From contig JAYMTF010000334.1 of the NCBI GenBank assembly GCA_036897485.1, positions 1 through 39,528 of the forward strand: a DNA stretch of 39,528 nt. Reading direction: 5' to 3'. Positions within the stretch are counted from its first letter, which is position 1. Each line of letters opens with the position of its first letter. The notes beneath the pieces are model-generated. The model was not told the origin of the DNA and made no database searches. It saw only the letters and a list, made by a program, of their open reading frames with translations. Position numbers and translations under genes: made by a program. Positions 22,290 to 35,594 of this stretch are shown here, in pieces. This DNA comes from Pelargonium nanum. Its lineage: Eukaryota; Streptophyta; Magnoliopsida; Geraniales; Geraniaceae.

Positions 22290-22640
22290 CGGTCATAAAC
22301 TTTCCACGAGAGAAGCCTCACCTACGCGCGCAACACAGGTAATCGTCGCCACCGTACTTTAACTCGCGCCGCGACAAATACGCAAGTCAATCCAGGAGAA
22401 ATAATTTCGTGCGTGACGTGTCATGAGAAAGACGCGTTGATGTTCAATTGGACGGTGATGGTAGGTGGGCCCCACCAGGCTCAGATCAATCAGGCCCATC
22501 AGATCTGAGCGAATGAGAGACGAGACAGAACAGGACACAGTACAGTCGAGAAGAGAAAGCGTGTGATTTGCTCCGATTAACTACCAATGAATTCGTGTTG
22601 TTGAAGTCAATGAGGTCCTCACACGTGTCCTGTACGGCTT
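22290..22640. other. GC-richer promoter-like island with no gene attached
   Basis: This segment is clearly richer in G+C and CpG than several kilobases on either side. It contains the palindrome GTGGGCCCCAC (about 22467-22477), which includes a TGGGCC core, a GACGTGTC bZIP-type core near 22416, further TCAGATC repeats, and a purine-rich leader-like stretch at 22510-22560. I cannot link it to an open frame. It may be the promoter of a lost or non-coding transcript. Confidence 0.35.
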
Positions 22641-22649
22641 TGTTGGGTA

Positions 22650-23810
22650 ATTTTGATTTTACTTGTTCTCTTTGAATTAATTATTGGAATTTATTTTTAT
22701 TTTCATCGACTTACGTGTCACATTGTGTACACGTACCAATTTTTTATATATCCGATGTGTCATTATTGGGTAATTTTGGAATTTAAAAATGTTGGCAAAT
22801 TTGATATTGAGACGCAGCCCCAACCCCAAAGGCTAAAACCTTATCCTAAATCTCTCTTTCCTAATTATAAAATATTAAATTTCCAAATTTAACATTTTAT
22901 TTGGTAACTACTAATGTGGGAAAAAAATGAATTATCCTTATCCATATAGATATTGATTAGTTTTAAAAAATAATATTGCAATGTTGTTCAAGAAAATTGA
23001 CTTGGAGACTAAGTAAATGTCTAAGAAAAAATATAAGTATAATGTTTGGTTCAAAGAGGGTGAGAGGATAAAAGAGAAAATAAAATATTAGTCAAAAAAC
23101 AAAATATACATTTTTAGTTTTGAGTCGAGTTAGACAAATTGCTTTAAACTCGTGCATTTTGTATGATACAAAATTCATAAATTTCCTTCTGAACTCAATA
23201 GTTTTTGCTCAAATTTATCTGATCTATTACTCAGACCGTCAACTACATTAGTGTTAATAATGTATTTGTTGGCATGTATACACAAAGAGATAAAATGTCA
23301 AATATGTCAATCATTTTGTGTATTTTAATTATTTGATCATTGTAATTTATTGGTATGGTGTCATTGCATTCATTTCACGTGCATAATTAAATGATAAATC
23401 AATATTACGGTAAATACAAACTAATAAAGAGACAAACTTATTTTACCTATATTAAAATTACATCACACATTATACAAATTAACCATGAATATTTGTTATT
23501 AGTTGAACATATTATATTGATTTAATGTAATTTTCTCAATACTATTTGAGATAACATAATTATTCCATAACCACATACACACATCACTCAACAACATTCT
23601 TAAATATTTAAGATTGATGACTCATGCATGAACTCAATATTAAATTATCCCAAATTCATCAACATCAATTAAAAAGTAATGAAATGATTAAAGGGAGGTC
23701 CTCATGCTAATCACATGAGGCCTTCCTCTTTGTACCATTGTCTTGTAGTTTTAAGTAACTTCCATGTTTGTACAAAATAAAATAAAGTAGAGCTTATCCA
23801 TTTCTCCACA
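22650..23810. other. AT-rich upstream region of the S40-like gene
   Basis: No gene is supported here. The nearest regulatory sign is the TATA box at 23822. Confidence 0.4.
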
Positions 23811-23821
23811 CCAAAAACCAC

Positions 23822-23828
23822 TATAAAA
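23822..23828 (+). promoter_or_regulatory. TATA box of the S40-like gene
   Basis: TATAAAA occurs in the context CCACTATAAAACACC, about 175 bp before the start codon. The leader that follows is A-rich with CT tracts, typical of plant leaders. Confidence 0.6.
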
Positions 23829-23999
23829 CACCATGAGCTCCCATTATTTCAAAAACCTTACCAAGCTCTAAACCAAAAAACTTGTGTAGTAGAAGAAGCA
23901 AAAACAAAAAAATACCCACAAAACCCAAAACCTCTCTCTCCTCCAATCTTCAAAAAAAAAAAATTTTGTTTGTGTTTTGTGATTTTGATTTCTTTTTCA

Positions 24000-24491
24000 A
24001 TGGCATCAAGATTTTTCCATGCAAAACCCAATTATATCTACCCAATTGCCTCCGACACGGCGGCGACGGACACGCCGTTCGAGTTCGACGAATCCGACGT
24101 TTGGGGTCACGTGTCCCCGAGTCCGCACGTGTCAGCGACTCCGGCCGAGCCCAAGAAAACGATACCCAGTTTCAGGTCGTCGAAGAAGTTTCTCGCCGGC
24201 GGGAAGAAGGCTGACCGGCCGGCGCCGGCGTCGGTGCCGGTGAGCATACCGGACTGGTCGAAGATCTTGAAGGACGAGTACAGAGAGAATCGGAGGGACA
24301 GCGACGACGACTGCGCCGGCGACAGCGACGACAATGGTGACGTGGACGACCGGATTCCGCCGCACGAGTACTTGGCGCGGACACGTGGCGCTTCGCTGTC
24401 GGTGCACGAAGGGATCGGACGGACACTGAAAGGACGAGACCTCCGGCGGGTCAGAAATGCAATTTGGAAAAAGGTTGGGTTCGAGGATTGA
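24000..24491 (+). CDS. S40-like senescence-regulator protein (DUF584 family)
   Basis: The gene is a single exon of 163 codons. The ATG at 24000 gives MASRFFHAKPNYIYPIASD; the open frame extends upstream but without an ATG in good context. The middle part is rich in Ser, Pro and Lys. The family core lies in the second half: VPVSIPDWSKILK (near residues 80-92), an acidic Asp-rich linker, IPPHEYLART, then SLSVHEGIGRTLKGRDLRR and the terminal RNAIWKKVGFED. These blocks identify the plant S40/DUF584 family, small and often nuclear proteins; members were first noted as senescence-induced in barley and respond to dark, ABA and pathogens. The coding region is strongly GC-rich against its flanks. The molecular activity of the family is not established. 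Confidence 0.92.
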   Translation: MASRFFHAKPNYIYPIASDTAATDTPFEFDESDVWGHVSPSPHVSATPAEPKKTIPSFRSSKKFLAGGKKADRPAPASVPVSIPDWSKILKDEYRENRRDSDDDCAGDSDDNGDVDDRIPPHEYLARTRGASLSVHEGIGRTLKGRDLRRVRNAIWKKVGFED

Positions 24492-24499
24492 GGCTTTTT

Positions 24500-27400
24500 T
24501 TTAATTATGAGAAATTGAGGGGACGAATAATTGATTAGTTATTTTAAGCCGGCCACTATTATAAAAAAAAATTAGTTTATTTTAATTTTAATTTTATATA
24601 TAAAAAAATGTTCACAAATTTTCTTATATGTTGCTTGTAATGATCTCTTTTAGATTGACCAGAACAGCTAATTTTGATTTTGATTTTTTGAATTATATGG
24701 TTGAATTAATGTTGTAATTTTTGTGGGGTGTCTTTGAATTTTTTCGAGAGGATCACTGAAGAGTTGTGTAATTACTATTTTGTCCATGATTGTGTAACCA
24801 AAGAAGAATCTATATGATCATTTTTTTTCTTCACATTTGTGTTCTCATGTTTTTAGTCTTTTAGAGTTAATTTATGTATTAATATTATTATGTGTTAAAT
24901 CTTAAACATCTTTCTAATCATAATTTGAGTGGCATTTTACTAAAATTTGAAAAGAGATAAGAGGGACAAAAGTGTCATTTTATTTATTTATTTCGATATA
25001 ATTCACTATTATTTATAATAGTATAATAATTAATTAAAGTCTCACCCAAGTTATTTGTTGCAGAGACTCAATCGGTACTACCATCAAATGTATTCAAATG
25101 AAAGTTTCGGCATAAATTTGTTTAGGTGATTATGAAAGATAATTCATGTTATCATGCTTAAAAGCGTCCACCGGTTTATCAGTATGATTATAAGTGATAA
25201 TTTACATCATCAAATATTTTCATTCACTCGATAGAGTCCCGACTAATAATAATTTAACCGAAAGTATATATAAATAGGAAAATGAATTTGAATGTCAAAT
25301 TCTTACATATCACTCATGCTCGCAGCAATAAATTATTTTCTAAACACTAGTGTTCAGATCCAATTCATTTGTCTTTCAGTTGAGACTCAATCATTAATAG
25401 ACTATATGTGTATATATAAAAATAATTATTATTATTCATAATATAAAATTGGAAATAAATTGGAGAAGATGTGAAATGGTGGTAGGTATGAAAGCAACAG
25501 AGTAGCTAGGAGCCAAAAAAACAAGAACAACTATTGGAGTAAAATAAAAGAAACCCATGCTCAACACACTACATTTTAACATATATTTATGGTAGTGGAA
25601 TGACAAATCTAGCCCTTTCTTTATTTGTTTGATTTATTTTGAGTTAATGTGACAATGGCTCAAAGATAGTTGTTTTGTTTTATTGGTTGATTATGTCAAT
25701 TGCACATTAAATTTATGAATATAATAGTAGATAGCCTCATAGGTAGGGATTATTTTAAGTGATTATGAATTGATTGTGACATTGAAGTGGAAGGTTCACA
25801 TAATACAAAAGGTCACTAGTAGTGTTATAAGAGAGTAGTATGGATCTATTATTAATTAAACAAGTCATCTACAAAATTGATTAATTTTAAATTTATCGAT
25901 AAATCATTCTGAATTTTAACTAGCGGTTATTTAATAGTAACAAATGTGAATACCGTTAAAAAAGTAGTATTGTATTGTGGAATCGAGATTACGTGTTTAA
26001 ATAATATAAGATTGTGTAGAATAATATCACTGTAACACAATAGTGAAAGATTCATGCATTGGACTGCTCTTTTAGAGATAATGGTTGACCTACAAAACTT
26101 TGATTAGGAAAAAAAGAAGAAAACTTTTAAGAGTGTTGCGTCACTTGTTGATTTGCGTTATCAAACTAGTTAAACAAGTTGAATCAATAACTTGGTAAAC
26201 AGATATATTGCGATGCTACTTCATACTTTTTGGTCAATATTATGAGATACATGTCTTACAATTTCCACGAGTAAAGCTCAAACTTAACCCGTTATTATGT
26301 TGAATTTCACAACATGTCTAGATTTAACAAATCTATATTATGCTTAATATACAAGTTACTCAACCAATCAAAAAACAATCACACATCATCAACCAATAAG
26401 ATTGCAACGTTTTCATTGTAAATACCACATCTTGGTGCAATGTTTAAATTCTATATATACACGAACGCATATTGCTACACAGTGGTTCATTGCTAGATGT
26501 AGATTATAGTGTAACACGTTAATTTTATTTAACGTCTCGAGTACTAATTCAACTATTGTTTCATCTATATTAAAAGTTAAAGCGTTTGACCCATCATTTA
26601 TCGCGCATAACGTAATTAATAACAATTTTTACAACCAATTGCCTTCATCTCAATTACGACTTATCTTCTCATTTTAAAAACTACGCAATAATGCACCATA
26701 ACTATTTATGAACTCACTGTGACGTTCTTTTACTTTTTTACGAGATATTTCACACGCATTAGTCAAACAATTAAGAAAACGCGTAAGACTTTTATTAGTT
26801 AACTGTACGATAAAATATTATATACGATAAATTAAATTCTATTGGAAGATGCATGAATGTTTGTGTGGTGTAAATGGAAAACAGTGGAAGTGAATTGAAT
26901 AGTGAACCAAACAATGGGTTTTGCCCTTTGATTTCTCCGCCGGTTTCTCACATTTGTAGCTTCCTATTGTTTTCATCGTTAGATTTTATGTTATTTATTA
27001 TAAAAATATATATAAAGATTTTGATAGATGTTGATCTTGTGGTCATGTACATTATTTATGCCACAAGAATTATTCTACAAAAAAATGGAAAAAAGAAATA
27101 GACAAATGGATGGTGATATTGTGAAGGTAATGTGATGGAGAGCATATATTATTCTACTTTATCATTGTGATTGAAAAAATGGGTCATAGTCAGTCCAGAC
27201 AAGACTCATGCAATGGCATATGATTTGAGTATCAAATCGATATCATAATATGTGGCTATCATGTGAACATTCCAATGGTACAAACATCACGTGTTTTTTT
27301 TAGTTCCCATCGTGATGTAGAATCTTGTTTGAAAGAGAAATCGAAATTCGGTTTATTGTCTATAATGTTTACTAGTGTTTGATCGTTTGATTTAGATAAC

Positions 27401-28080
27401 GATTACGTGCTTGTTCGGGAGTATTTAAAGCAAATTGAGTAACTCGTTGGACCTATAATGCGTTCACATGCACTGATTTGAAGCTTGAACGGCGCGTGGC
27501 GCACTCGCGTCGTCTTTTTAATTTTGGCTCGTCAAAGTAATTAGTTGCACCTCCCTTTGCACTTGATTCCTCTATCAAGGCCACCCAACATTGTAAATGG
27601 TGGACTTGACCAAGTTGAGCACTTCGTTGGGTGGACTTTGCTCGAGCCACGACAAATCTCACCAACTTAGTCCACATGCGATCCCTTTCTCCAACATCCA
27701 AGGAACACATGTACTTTGTAGCGTTACTCTTAGTCTCTAAAAGCCGCCCAACTTGTCAGAGGTAAACTCATCTAATTCATCAATCGTTGGGCGGACTCAC
27801 CCATCTTGAACCGATTTAACGAGTAGACTCACTTAGCCTGGAAGGATCATGAGTTGCACGTGGTCTAATCCGCACATCTCCTCATCTAAGCTATTCGAGG
27901 AGTGCCCGAATTAGTGTCTTGCATATTTGGATCTAGACGGAAAATATGGACCAAATCTAATTGGGATAAGGAAGGAGGCAAAACTAATTAACCGGTCCGG
28001 TTTTTAATCCAAGAGACACTCGGTCCTGTACGATCCTGTCCGGTTCGATCCTGAACCGATGACCGGCTCTAACCCACAGT
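24500..28080. other. 3' flank and AT-rich gene-free region
   Basis: The S40-like 3' region is T-rich. Further on there is no supported gene. The stretch 27440-28080 is less AT-rich, with phrases such as 'cgttgggcggactcacc' and 'accggtccggtttttaatcc', which look like old repeat DNA. The minus-strand frame at 27453-27710 shows no domain. Confidence 0.4.
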
Positions 28081-28157
28081 ACCAGAAGACAGCCACAAGA
28101 AGAGCGTCCTAGGAACAACTTGGGACTGTGTCTCTATCTGTCGAGAAAGAGAAAAAA

Positions 28158-31100
28158 ATGGGAGGATTGGGACGAGGAAGGAGGCCGATTTACGTGGGAT
28201 TGGGTCTCGTCATGGTTTTGGGCATAGCTGTCTATTTCAGACTCTGGTCCATCGATTACTCCATTTCTGCTGACGATTCCGAGCTCATAAGGTCTCTTTT
28301 TCCCCCTATTTTTGCTCATCTCGAATTCGATTCTCGTTTCTGGGTACTGTTGTTTTGATCTTCTCTTTGATGGGTTCTTCATAGAATTCTCAGTCTTTCA
28401 TGGTTTCAGCTTGATTGTTAGATTGATTAATTTAGGAAAAATTGCATTTTTATCATCAATGTTGCTATTTTGCATGTCAATTTTGCCATTTTGCTGCAAT
28501 GTATTGCTGTAATGACACTATACCAGAAGAGCTATTTTACATATTTAGGATAAATTAGATTGCTTTTGTTTGTTATAAACATAAAAGAAATGCATTTGCT
28601 TCTAGAAACTCATCTACAAGTAATGGTTTTATGGATTTGTTGCAATTTGGTTTAATTTACATTACATTGCAAGGCAACTATTAGCAATTTAGCATTTCCT
28701 TTCCCATTCACCGGACTTTTCGAGAATCAAAATTCAACTGTTTAGATTCGAGACATTAAGAAGTAAAATTTAAGGAGAGGTGAGGTTTAAGATTATGAGT
28801 CCAATTGTGTATTCTGAGACGGGACCTTCTCTGTATTGTTGGTTCAAATGGTTGTTGTTCATCTACATTTGTATTCATAACGACCCACCAAAGGTTTTTC
28901 GAGCTCATAAGGTTTTTTTTTTCCCCCTATTTTTGTTCATCTCGAATTCGATTCTCGTTTCTGGGTACTGTTGTTTTGATCTTCTCTTTGATGGGTTCTT
29001 CATAGAATTCTCAGTCTTTCATGATTTCAGCTTGCTTGTTACATTGATTAATTTAGGAAAAATTGCATTTTTATTATCAATGTTGCTGTTTCGTCATGTC
29101 AATTTTGCCATTTTGATGCTTTGCTTCAATGTATTGTTGTAATGACACTATACCAGAAGAGCTATTTTACATATTTAGGAAAATTAGATTGTTTTATTTG
29201 TTGTAAACATAAAAAAAATGCATTTGCCTCTAGAAACTCCTCTACAAGTAATGGTTTTATGGATTTGGTGCAATTTGGTTTACTTTATATTACGTTGCAA
29301 ATTTGTATTCGAAGGCAACTATAAGCATTTCCTTTCCCATTCACCGGACTTTTCGAGAATCAAAATTCAACTGTCAAGACTCGAGCATTAAAAAGTACAA
29401 TCTAAAGACAGCTGAGGTTTAAGAATTATGAGTCCGATTGTGTATTATGAGATGGTACCTTCTCTGTATTGTTGGTTCAAATGGTTGTTCATCTACATTT
29501 GTATTCATAACGACCCAGTTTTTCCTTTTTTCTGCGTTGTAATTTCAATCATTCAATGATCGCATATCTGCTTCTCTCAAGATCGTTCCTGCCGTGTCTG
29601 CTGGATTGAGTTGCTCTACATTACAATGTGGTAACGTGTGACTATGCAGTGTTCCTCATGGTGTTGATAGTGTGCTTCGATTTCTTTCGTTCCACTTGGT
29701 GTGTAGAAAATAATTTATTTTGCATAAATCTTGCAGGAGACAGTTTGATCTTGCTAACAGGGAAGCAATGGACGAATCTGCCGAGTGGAGGTTGAAATAC
29801 GATGAGGCATCAGAGAGGGCTAAAAAGTGTGCGGACCAACTCAGAGAGGTATTAAGCTCATTGACCGCTGCTTGCTTTTGATATTTAAGTTAATACTAAA
29901 ATAGAAGTAGGACTTTCTGTCAGTTAGTTCTGGCACTCGAAAGACCTAATCCTAGACCGATCCATATATGTGCACTTATTGGTCAGGTCGGGATTCCCAT
30001 AGAAAAGGCTCGGATTGAGTCTGGCCACCTGACCTGACCTGGAAACTGACCGGGGCCATTTGATTTGGCTTGAACACACAAAAACATGGGTCGGATTCGT
30101 GTTCAAATTGCCAGTTGTACTGTCAGTGTGTGTTGTTGTTCGGTACCTTGAGTGCATTTGATTTTCGCATTTTAGTGGCACACCTTGGATTGGTTGGAAT
30201 TCAAACATGTGCTAGACACAGACAATCATACGATATATGAAGTCAAGTTCATAGGATTTTGTGTTTCCGTAGTGTAAGACATAGATTGCCATCTAATTGT
30301 CATGTATATGTCCCGTCTAATGTTGGAAAAGTTTCCGTTGATTTTGATACATTGGAGATATGTAATTTCATAAATCATATAGTGTTGCATAACAAGGTTA
30401 TCACCGGCGATCACTGCCCATGCTAGTGAATATGAGAGCAAATAAGAAAAATATATGACTGAAAATACCCTATCGAAAAAAGTTGTTCTCTTTGTAGGCT
30501 TACTTATCCCCATCCGCTCCCCTCCCTTTGTCCTTGTCAGCCTAACGAGTGTACCTGCTGAATTTGAGCTTTACTTCACTTGGCTATTAAATGAGCTTGT
30601 TTCTCTTGACAGATTAAGGACTCATTCGAGAAGGAAGTAGAAAGTGCTGCCGGCACTAATAAAAAACTGGCAATGCTTCAAAAGGTAAATCCTCTTACCA
30701 ATGTCGTCTTAGTTTCTCATATCTACTTTTTAATATTGAAGATGACCGTGCTAAGAAGTGAGAATTAGTCTTTGGTTTTGTCAGTTCAAACTACTATTTT
30801 TATTACTCTATCCGTCCCTAAATGAGTGTCATGTTTCCTTTATATAGCAAATATTGAGAATAAGTTAGTGATGAACTTTCCCTCGTACACCCCGTGAGCA
30901 ATTTTGTTACAAACTCGAGTTTTTCTGATTTAGGATATTATTGGTAAATCATGCCTAACCGACTTACCACAAAAGGAAAGATGACAAAATATTTTAGAGA
31001 CAATCTAACACTCAAGTAAAGAAACAAGTGAACAATCTACATTACAAGATTGGCATATACGTATTCTAGTACATGTTTGATGGGTGACTTTGAATTTATC

Positions 31101-31233
31101 CGTGTTTTAAGTTTACGCAACTCTTCTGACAAAAAGCGTTGTCACTTGCCAGGAAAACATAGGCTTGCTTGAAAGGGTGGAAGCCTTAAAACAAGAGCTC
31201 GAGGCGGAGAAATTGAAGTGCAGCTCTTTATAG
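28158..31233 (+). CDS. Small single-pass membrane protein with C-terminal coiled coil
   Basis: Four exons are joined by GT-AG introns: 28158-28291, 29737-29848, 30613-30684 and 31153-31233. The total is 399 bp and 132 aa. The protein starts MGGLGRGRRPIYVGLGLVMV: a short basic N terminus, then one hydrophobic span (about residues 11-28, continuing GIAVYF), suggesting a signal anchor. The rest is charged and helical: EWRLKYDEASERAKKCADQL, an EKEVESAAGTNKKLAMLQKE segment and ENIGLLERVEALKQELEAEK, with heptad-like spacing of Leu and Ile, ending KCSSL. The topology is probably N-in with a lumenal coiled coil, by inference from the positive N terminus. I recognise the general form as a conserved uncharacterised plant protein but know no assigned function. 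Intron 1 contains a 620-bp tandem duplication, and intron 3 a Stowaway-like remnant. Confidence 0.85.
28281..29517. repeat. Tandem duplication of about 620 bp that copied the exon 1 splice donor
   Basis: GAGCTCATAAGGT occurs at 28281 (the real end of exon 1 plus donor) and again at 28901. From there the copies run in parallel: 'tcgaattcgattctcgtttc', 'gatgggttcttcatag', 'gacactataccagaagagc' and 'attcataacgaccca' (near 28872 and 29502). The second unit ends near 29517. Copy divergence is modest. The duplicate donor has a T8 run after GT and looks weaker than the original GTCTCT. Confidence 0.9.
30805..30850. mobile_element. Stowaway-like MITE remnant in intron 3
   Basis: TTACTCTATCCGTCCCTAAATGAGTGTC resembles a Stowaway/Tc1-mariner terminal repeat (CTCCCTCCGTCCC...), preceded by TA. 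The opposite end was not found within the intron, so only one end may survive. Confidence 0.45.
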
Positions 31234-31239
31234 ATTACA

Positions 31240-32160
31240 GGATCACGAAAATTCCACAGATAGAGAAAAGAGAGTAGCGTTTTCACTAACAAATCAGCCT
31301 GTTGTATGAGGGAAGTTTTTCTTTGCGCAAAATGTATATTGACTGCGTTTTCAGCGTATTCCCAAGTAATTAGTTTTGGAAAATCATTTGGATGAGAGAC
31401 TCGCGTTCCCTCACTACCATTGCTGATTACTCGTCTTTTCAATTTTGTCAATGAATTTAAATGCTATGCCACTCCTCGAACATTGTTCTTTCACATGTCT
31501 TCAAAGTTATTTTGCGGTCACAGATTTTTCATTCAACAATAAGACGAGGCGGAGAAGAATGAATCCATGTAAGTACAACCTATTAGAACTTGATTTTCAT
31601 GTAAGTACTATTATACATAATCCGAGTAACGCCGGTTGTCACATCTTTACAGCATTGCTCGGCTTTTAGCTCATGTACGGAGAAATCTAGTTTTTGAATC
31701 TAGGAGGCAGGGCAAGAAGTGGTCGCAGCAGGAATCTACAACACGTTAAAACAAGGTTAGCAAATAGTAGCCCCAAAACCGAATTTTTAAACAGATGCTT
31801 GTTCATTTTATTTGTCTTCATATGTATAGGTAAAACTACCAAAATAGTCTCTAAACCATCAGATTTCGACCGGTTGTGTCCTTGAACGAATTTTATGCCG
31901 AGATAGTCCCCCGACTATTGTGAATTGCCTTAATGTCAACGATAATCATAAGACGATGTTTAAAGTATCGTAAGATGTATTTTGTCACCTGAGATCTAAT
32001 GTCATGAATCAAACAAAATTAACCTAAATGATCACAAAGAAAACTTGTCATTAGTAGTTCAAACTGACAAATCAAAATATATAATATGAAATATCGAACC
32101 GGAGCATGCCACGTCACTATTCAATTGACCCAGTTCATGTTACGAACCGGATAGATCGAA
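31240..32160. other. 3' flank of the coiled-coil gene and transposon-like repeat
   Basis: At 31822-31935 the phrases 'accaaaatagtctctaaacc', 'tgtccttgaacgaatttt' and 'agatagtcccccgactatt' form a segment like that at the start of the window. The rest shows no gene. Confidence 0.45.
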
Positions 32161-32496
32161 CTAGAGAGGGCCTCTCCACCAACGCGTTCATTCTTCGGTT
32201 GGCACTAACGGTAACACAGTCAGAGGCAGAGCCTGGAGTATGTGTTTTTTACCGTTGAAAAAAGTAGCCGTTGCCTTTTCAACTACATTTAGATGACAAT
32301 GTTTAGTGCAAGTTTTTATTATGTTTACCTTGTGTTTAGTTGAATAATTTCAACAATTCAATTAAATATGATTTGTTACTGTAATAGCCGTTAGTAACTA
32401 TCTTTCAGAAACTAGCCGTTATACATTCTAGTTTTTTCTTCTCTATAAATAGAAGAAGTTTTGTTCTACCATCACAAATCTACTTAATATCAACTA

Positions 32497-32967
32497 ATGT
32501 CGTCTCAAGGTTCAAACTTTCATTTCGATCCTTCGGACTTCTATTCCGACGATTCAGATTCAGATTCAGATGATGACACCAATAGCAGCCCGTTATCCAA
32601 GATCAACCTCCTTGATATGATGATAATGGAAGAGATATACGATGATTTTGACGAACGTTTTTTCCAAGCATTGGGAGCTCAACTCCTTGCTCAATTAGGT
32701 GGTGGTATCTCTAGCCAACATCAAAGTCACAGTAGAAACACAGTTAGCTCAAATCGCTCGTTAAGGAGTGACTCGCAATCATCAAAGTCCGTTTCAAATC
32801 GTGAAATGCCAGTGATGCGAAACACAGTTATTGACGGTCCAATTCCTTCTACAACTATGCCTGAATCATCTTCTTCTTCTCTGGCACCTCTACAATCACG
32901 AGGGTCTAAAGGATGTTTGAATAAGGAGAAGAAAATGGAGAATCCAGATTGTTTGAGAAAGAACTAA
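32497..32967 (+). pseudogene. Relic reading frame, probably from a PIF/Harbinger element
   Basis: The frame is 156 codons. The N-terminal half has a Ser/Asp run (FYSDDSDSDSDDD) and then MMIMEEIYDDFDERFFQALG and AQLLAQLGGG. This style is seen upstream of the nuclease domain in plant HARBI1-like transposase genes. After about residue 75 the sequence becomes Ser-rich and low in complexity (SSNRSLRSDSQSSKSVS, PESSSSSLAP), and no DDE nuclease domain follows within the frame or the next 700 bp. It looks like an internally deleted copy joined to other sequence. A TATA-like CTATAAATAG about 60 bp upstream suggests it could still be transcribed. The family call comes from general resemblance only; it could also be a lineage-specific gene. 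Confidence 0.45.
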
Positions 32968-33686
32968 AAATGAAAGGAGATTTGTCCCCCAAACCTGTTC
33001 TGCTCGGACTCACAATCCTCCTTCCTTGCCTTGAAGGCCATGGCTGAAACGGCCTCACAACACTGCATCACCACCAGACAGCTCAACACTGCATGATAAG
33101 CTAAAATAGCTGTGTGTTTGAATTATTGTGATTGATTTTGTGATGAAATATTGGAATTTCTATGATTTGTAAATTGAAATGCTTATTAGACGGAATCATT
33201 TCATATCATCATAGTGTGAGATTCTGTCTGCATAACGGAGTTGTCTGTCCCATAGGGTCCAAACTTAATCAACAAACCAAAACTCAAATTCTCCATTTTT
33301 TATGCAATGGTTCTATAAATTAAGCACAAAATGCAGCGCAAAACTTTAATAAATTGGATTATATGTTTCAATTTGCCCATTTTTCGCCCAAAAAACCATA
33401 CAATAATGTCCTACAAAATCACATCAAAATGATATTGGTGAAACCATCAAAGCTCCACATTTGATCAAAACACACTGTTAATGCAACATATATAGTAATA
33501 TTATAGCAACCAATTATTATTAAATTAGTAGAAAACATAAAATATCCAAGCCTTTTCAACCTTCAAAGGCTTATACTTAAGTACCCAAACACATTCATGA
33601 AACCATAATAAACCAGCAACATCCCTTAATACATATCATAAATACCATAAACTGATAAACATAGCATAATATAGAGCTCAAACACC
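32968..33686. other. Spacer between the relic frame and polyubiquitin
   Basis: The first 120 bp are mixed in composition and may belong to the same element. The rest is AT-rich and includes the polyubiquitin 3' untranslated region on the minus strand. No gene is supported. Confidence 0.45.
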
Positions 33687-35138
<1,452 letters not shown>

Positions 35139-35372
35139 TGAAAATCAGAGGATGATCACAAAACGGGACCCACAAAAGATGCGTGACCGTTCAATTGTAT
35201 GGTAGAGAAGATAAGATATTTTATCGAGGAGGTTACAACTGAAAAGACCAAAAAGGGCACAGTATGTGGTTATTATTACCTTCCCGTGCCACTGCCTCGT
35301 CGTAGAAGACTTGACTGGTGTTGTGGATTTTCGATTTTGGGGATTAGGGTTTTGTTTGGCTGAGCAGAGAAG
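35139..35372. promoter_or_regulatory. Shared divergent promoter of polyubiquitin and UBL5
   Basis: About 230 bp separate the polyubiquitin TATA box from the UBL5 start codon. The stretch contains AGATATTTT at 35214-35222, which on the other strand is AAAATATCT, the evening element bound by clock MYB factors. It also contains AAGATAAGATA (GATA/I-box type) just before it, and TAGGGTTT (telo-box) at 35345-35352 next to UBL5. No TATA box is evident on the UBL5 side. Confidence 0.55.
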
Positions 35373-35594
35373 ATGATCGAGGTGGTGTTGAACGATCGGC
35401 TGGGGAAGAAGGTGAGAGTGAAGTGCAATCCAGAAGACACCATCGGAGATTTGAAGAGGCTGGTGGCGGCTCAGACCGGAACCAGAGCCGATAAGATCAG
35501 GATTCAGAAGTGGTACAATATCTACAAGGACCACATCACTCTCGCCGACTACGAGATCCACGACGGCATGGGACTCGAGCTCTACTATAGCTAA
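35373..35594 (+). CDS. UBL5: Ubiquitin-like protein 5 (Hub1 orthologue)
   Basis: The frame is a single exon of 73 codons, the exact length of plant and animal UBL5. It starts [20 protein letters not shown], has the conserved [20 protein letters not shown] and [20 protein letters not shown], and ends MGLELYYS. The double Tyr followed by one residue replaces the Gly-Gly tail, so it is not conjugated like ubiquitin. Hub1/UBL5 binds HIND motifs of splicing factors and affects alternative splicing and, in animals, mitochondrial stress signalling. The start context follows a short leader with a telo-box. The gene stands head-to-head with a polyubiquitin gene. A 3' untranslated intron is possible (donor at 35594, AAG/GTCCAT; acceptor near 36805), but I cannot confirm it. 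Confidence 0.96.
   Translation: MIEVVLNDRLGKKVRVKCNPEDTIGDLKRLVAAQTGTRADKIRIQKWYNIYKDHITLADYEIHDGMGLELYYS

Noticed and set aside
27453..27710. Minus-strand 85-codon frame in the S40 to coiled-coil gap
   Set aside because: No domain or splice partner is visible, and the surrounding DNA looks like old repeat.
28780..29142. Plus-strand 120-codon hydrophobic frame in intron 1 of the coiled-coil gene
   Set aside because: It lies in the T-rich duplicated intron, and the hydrophobicity comes from T-rich codons.
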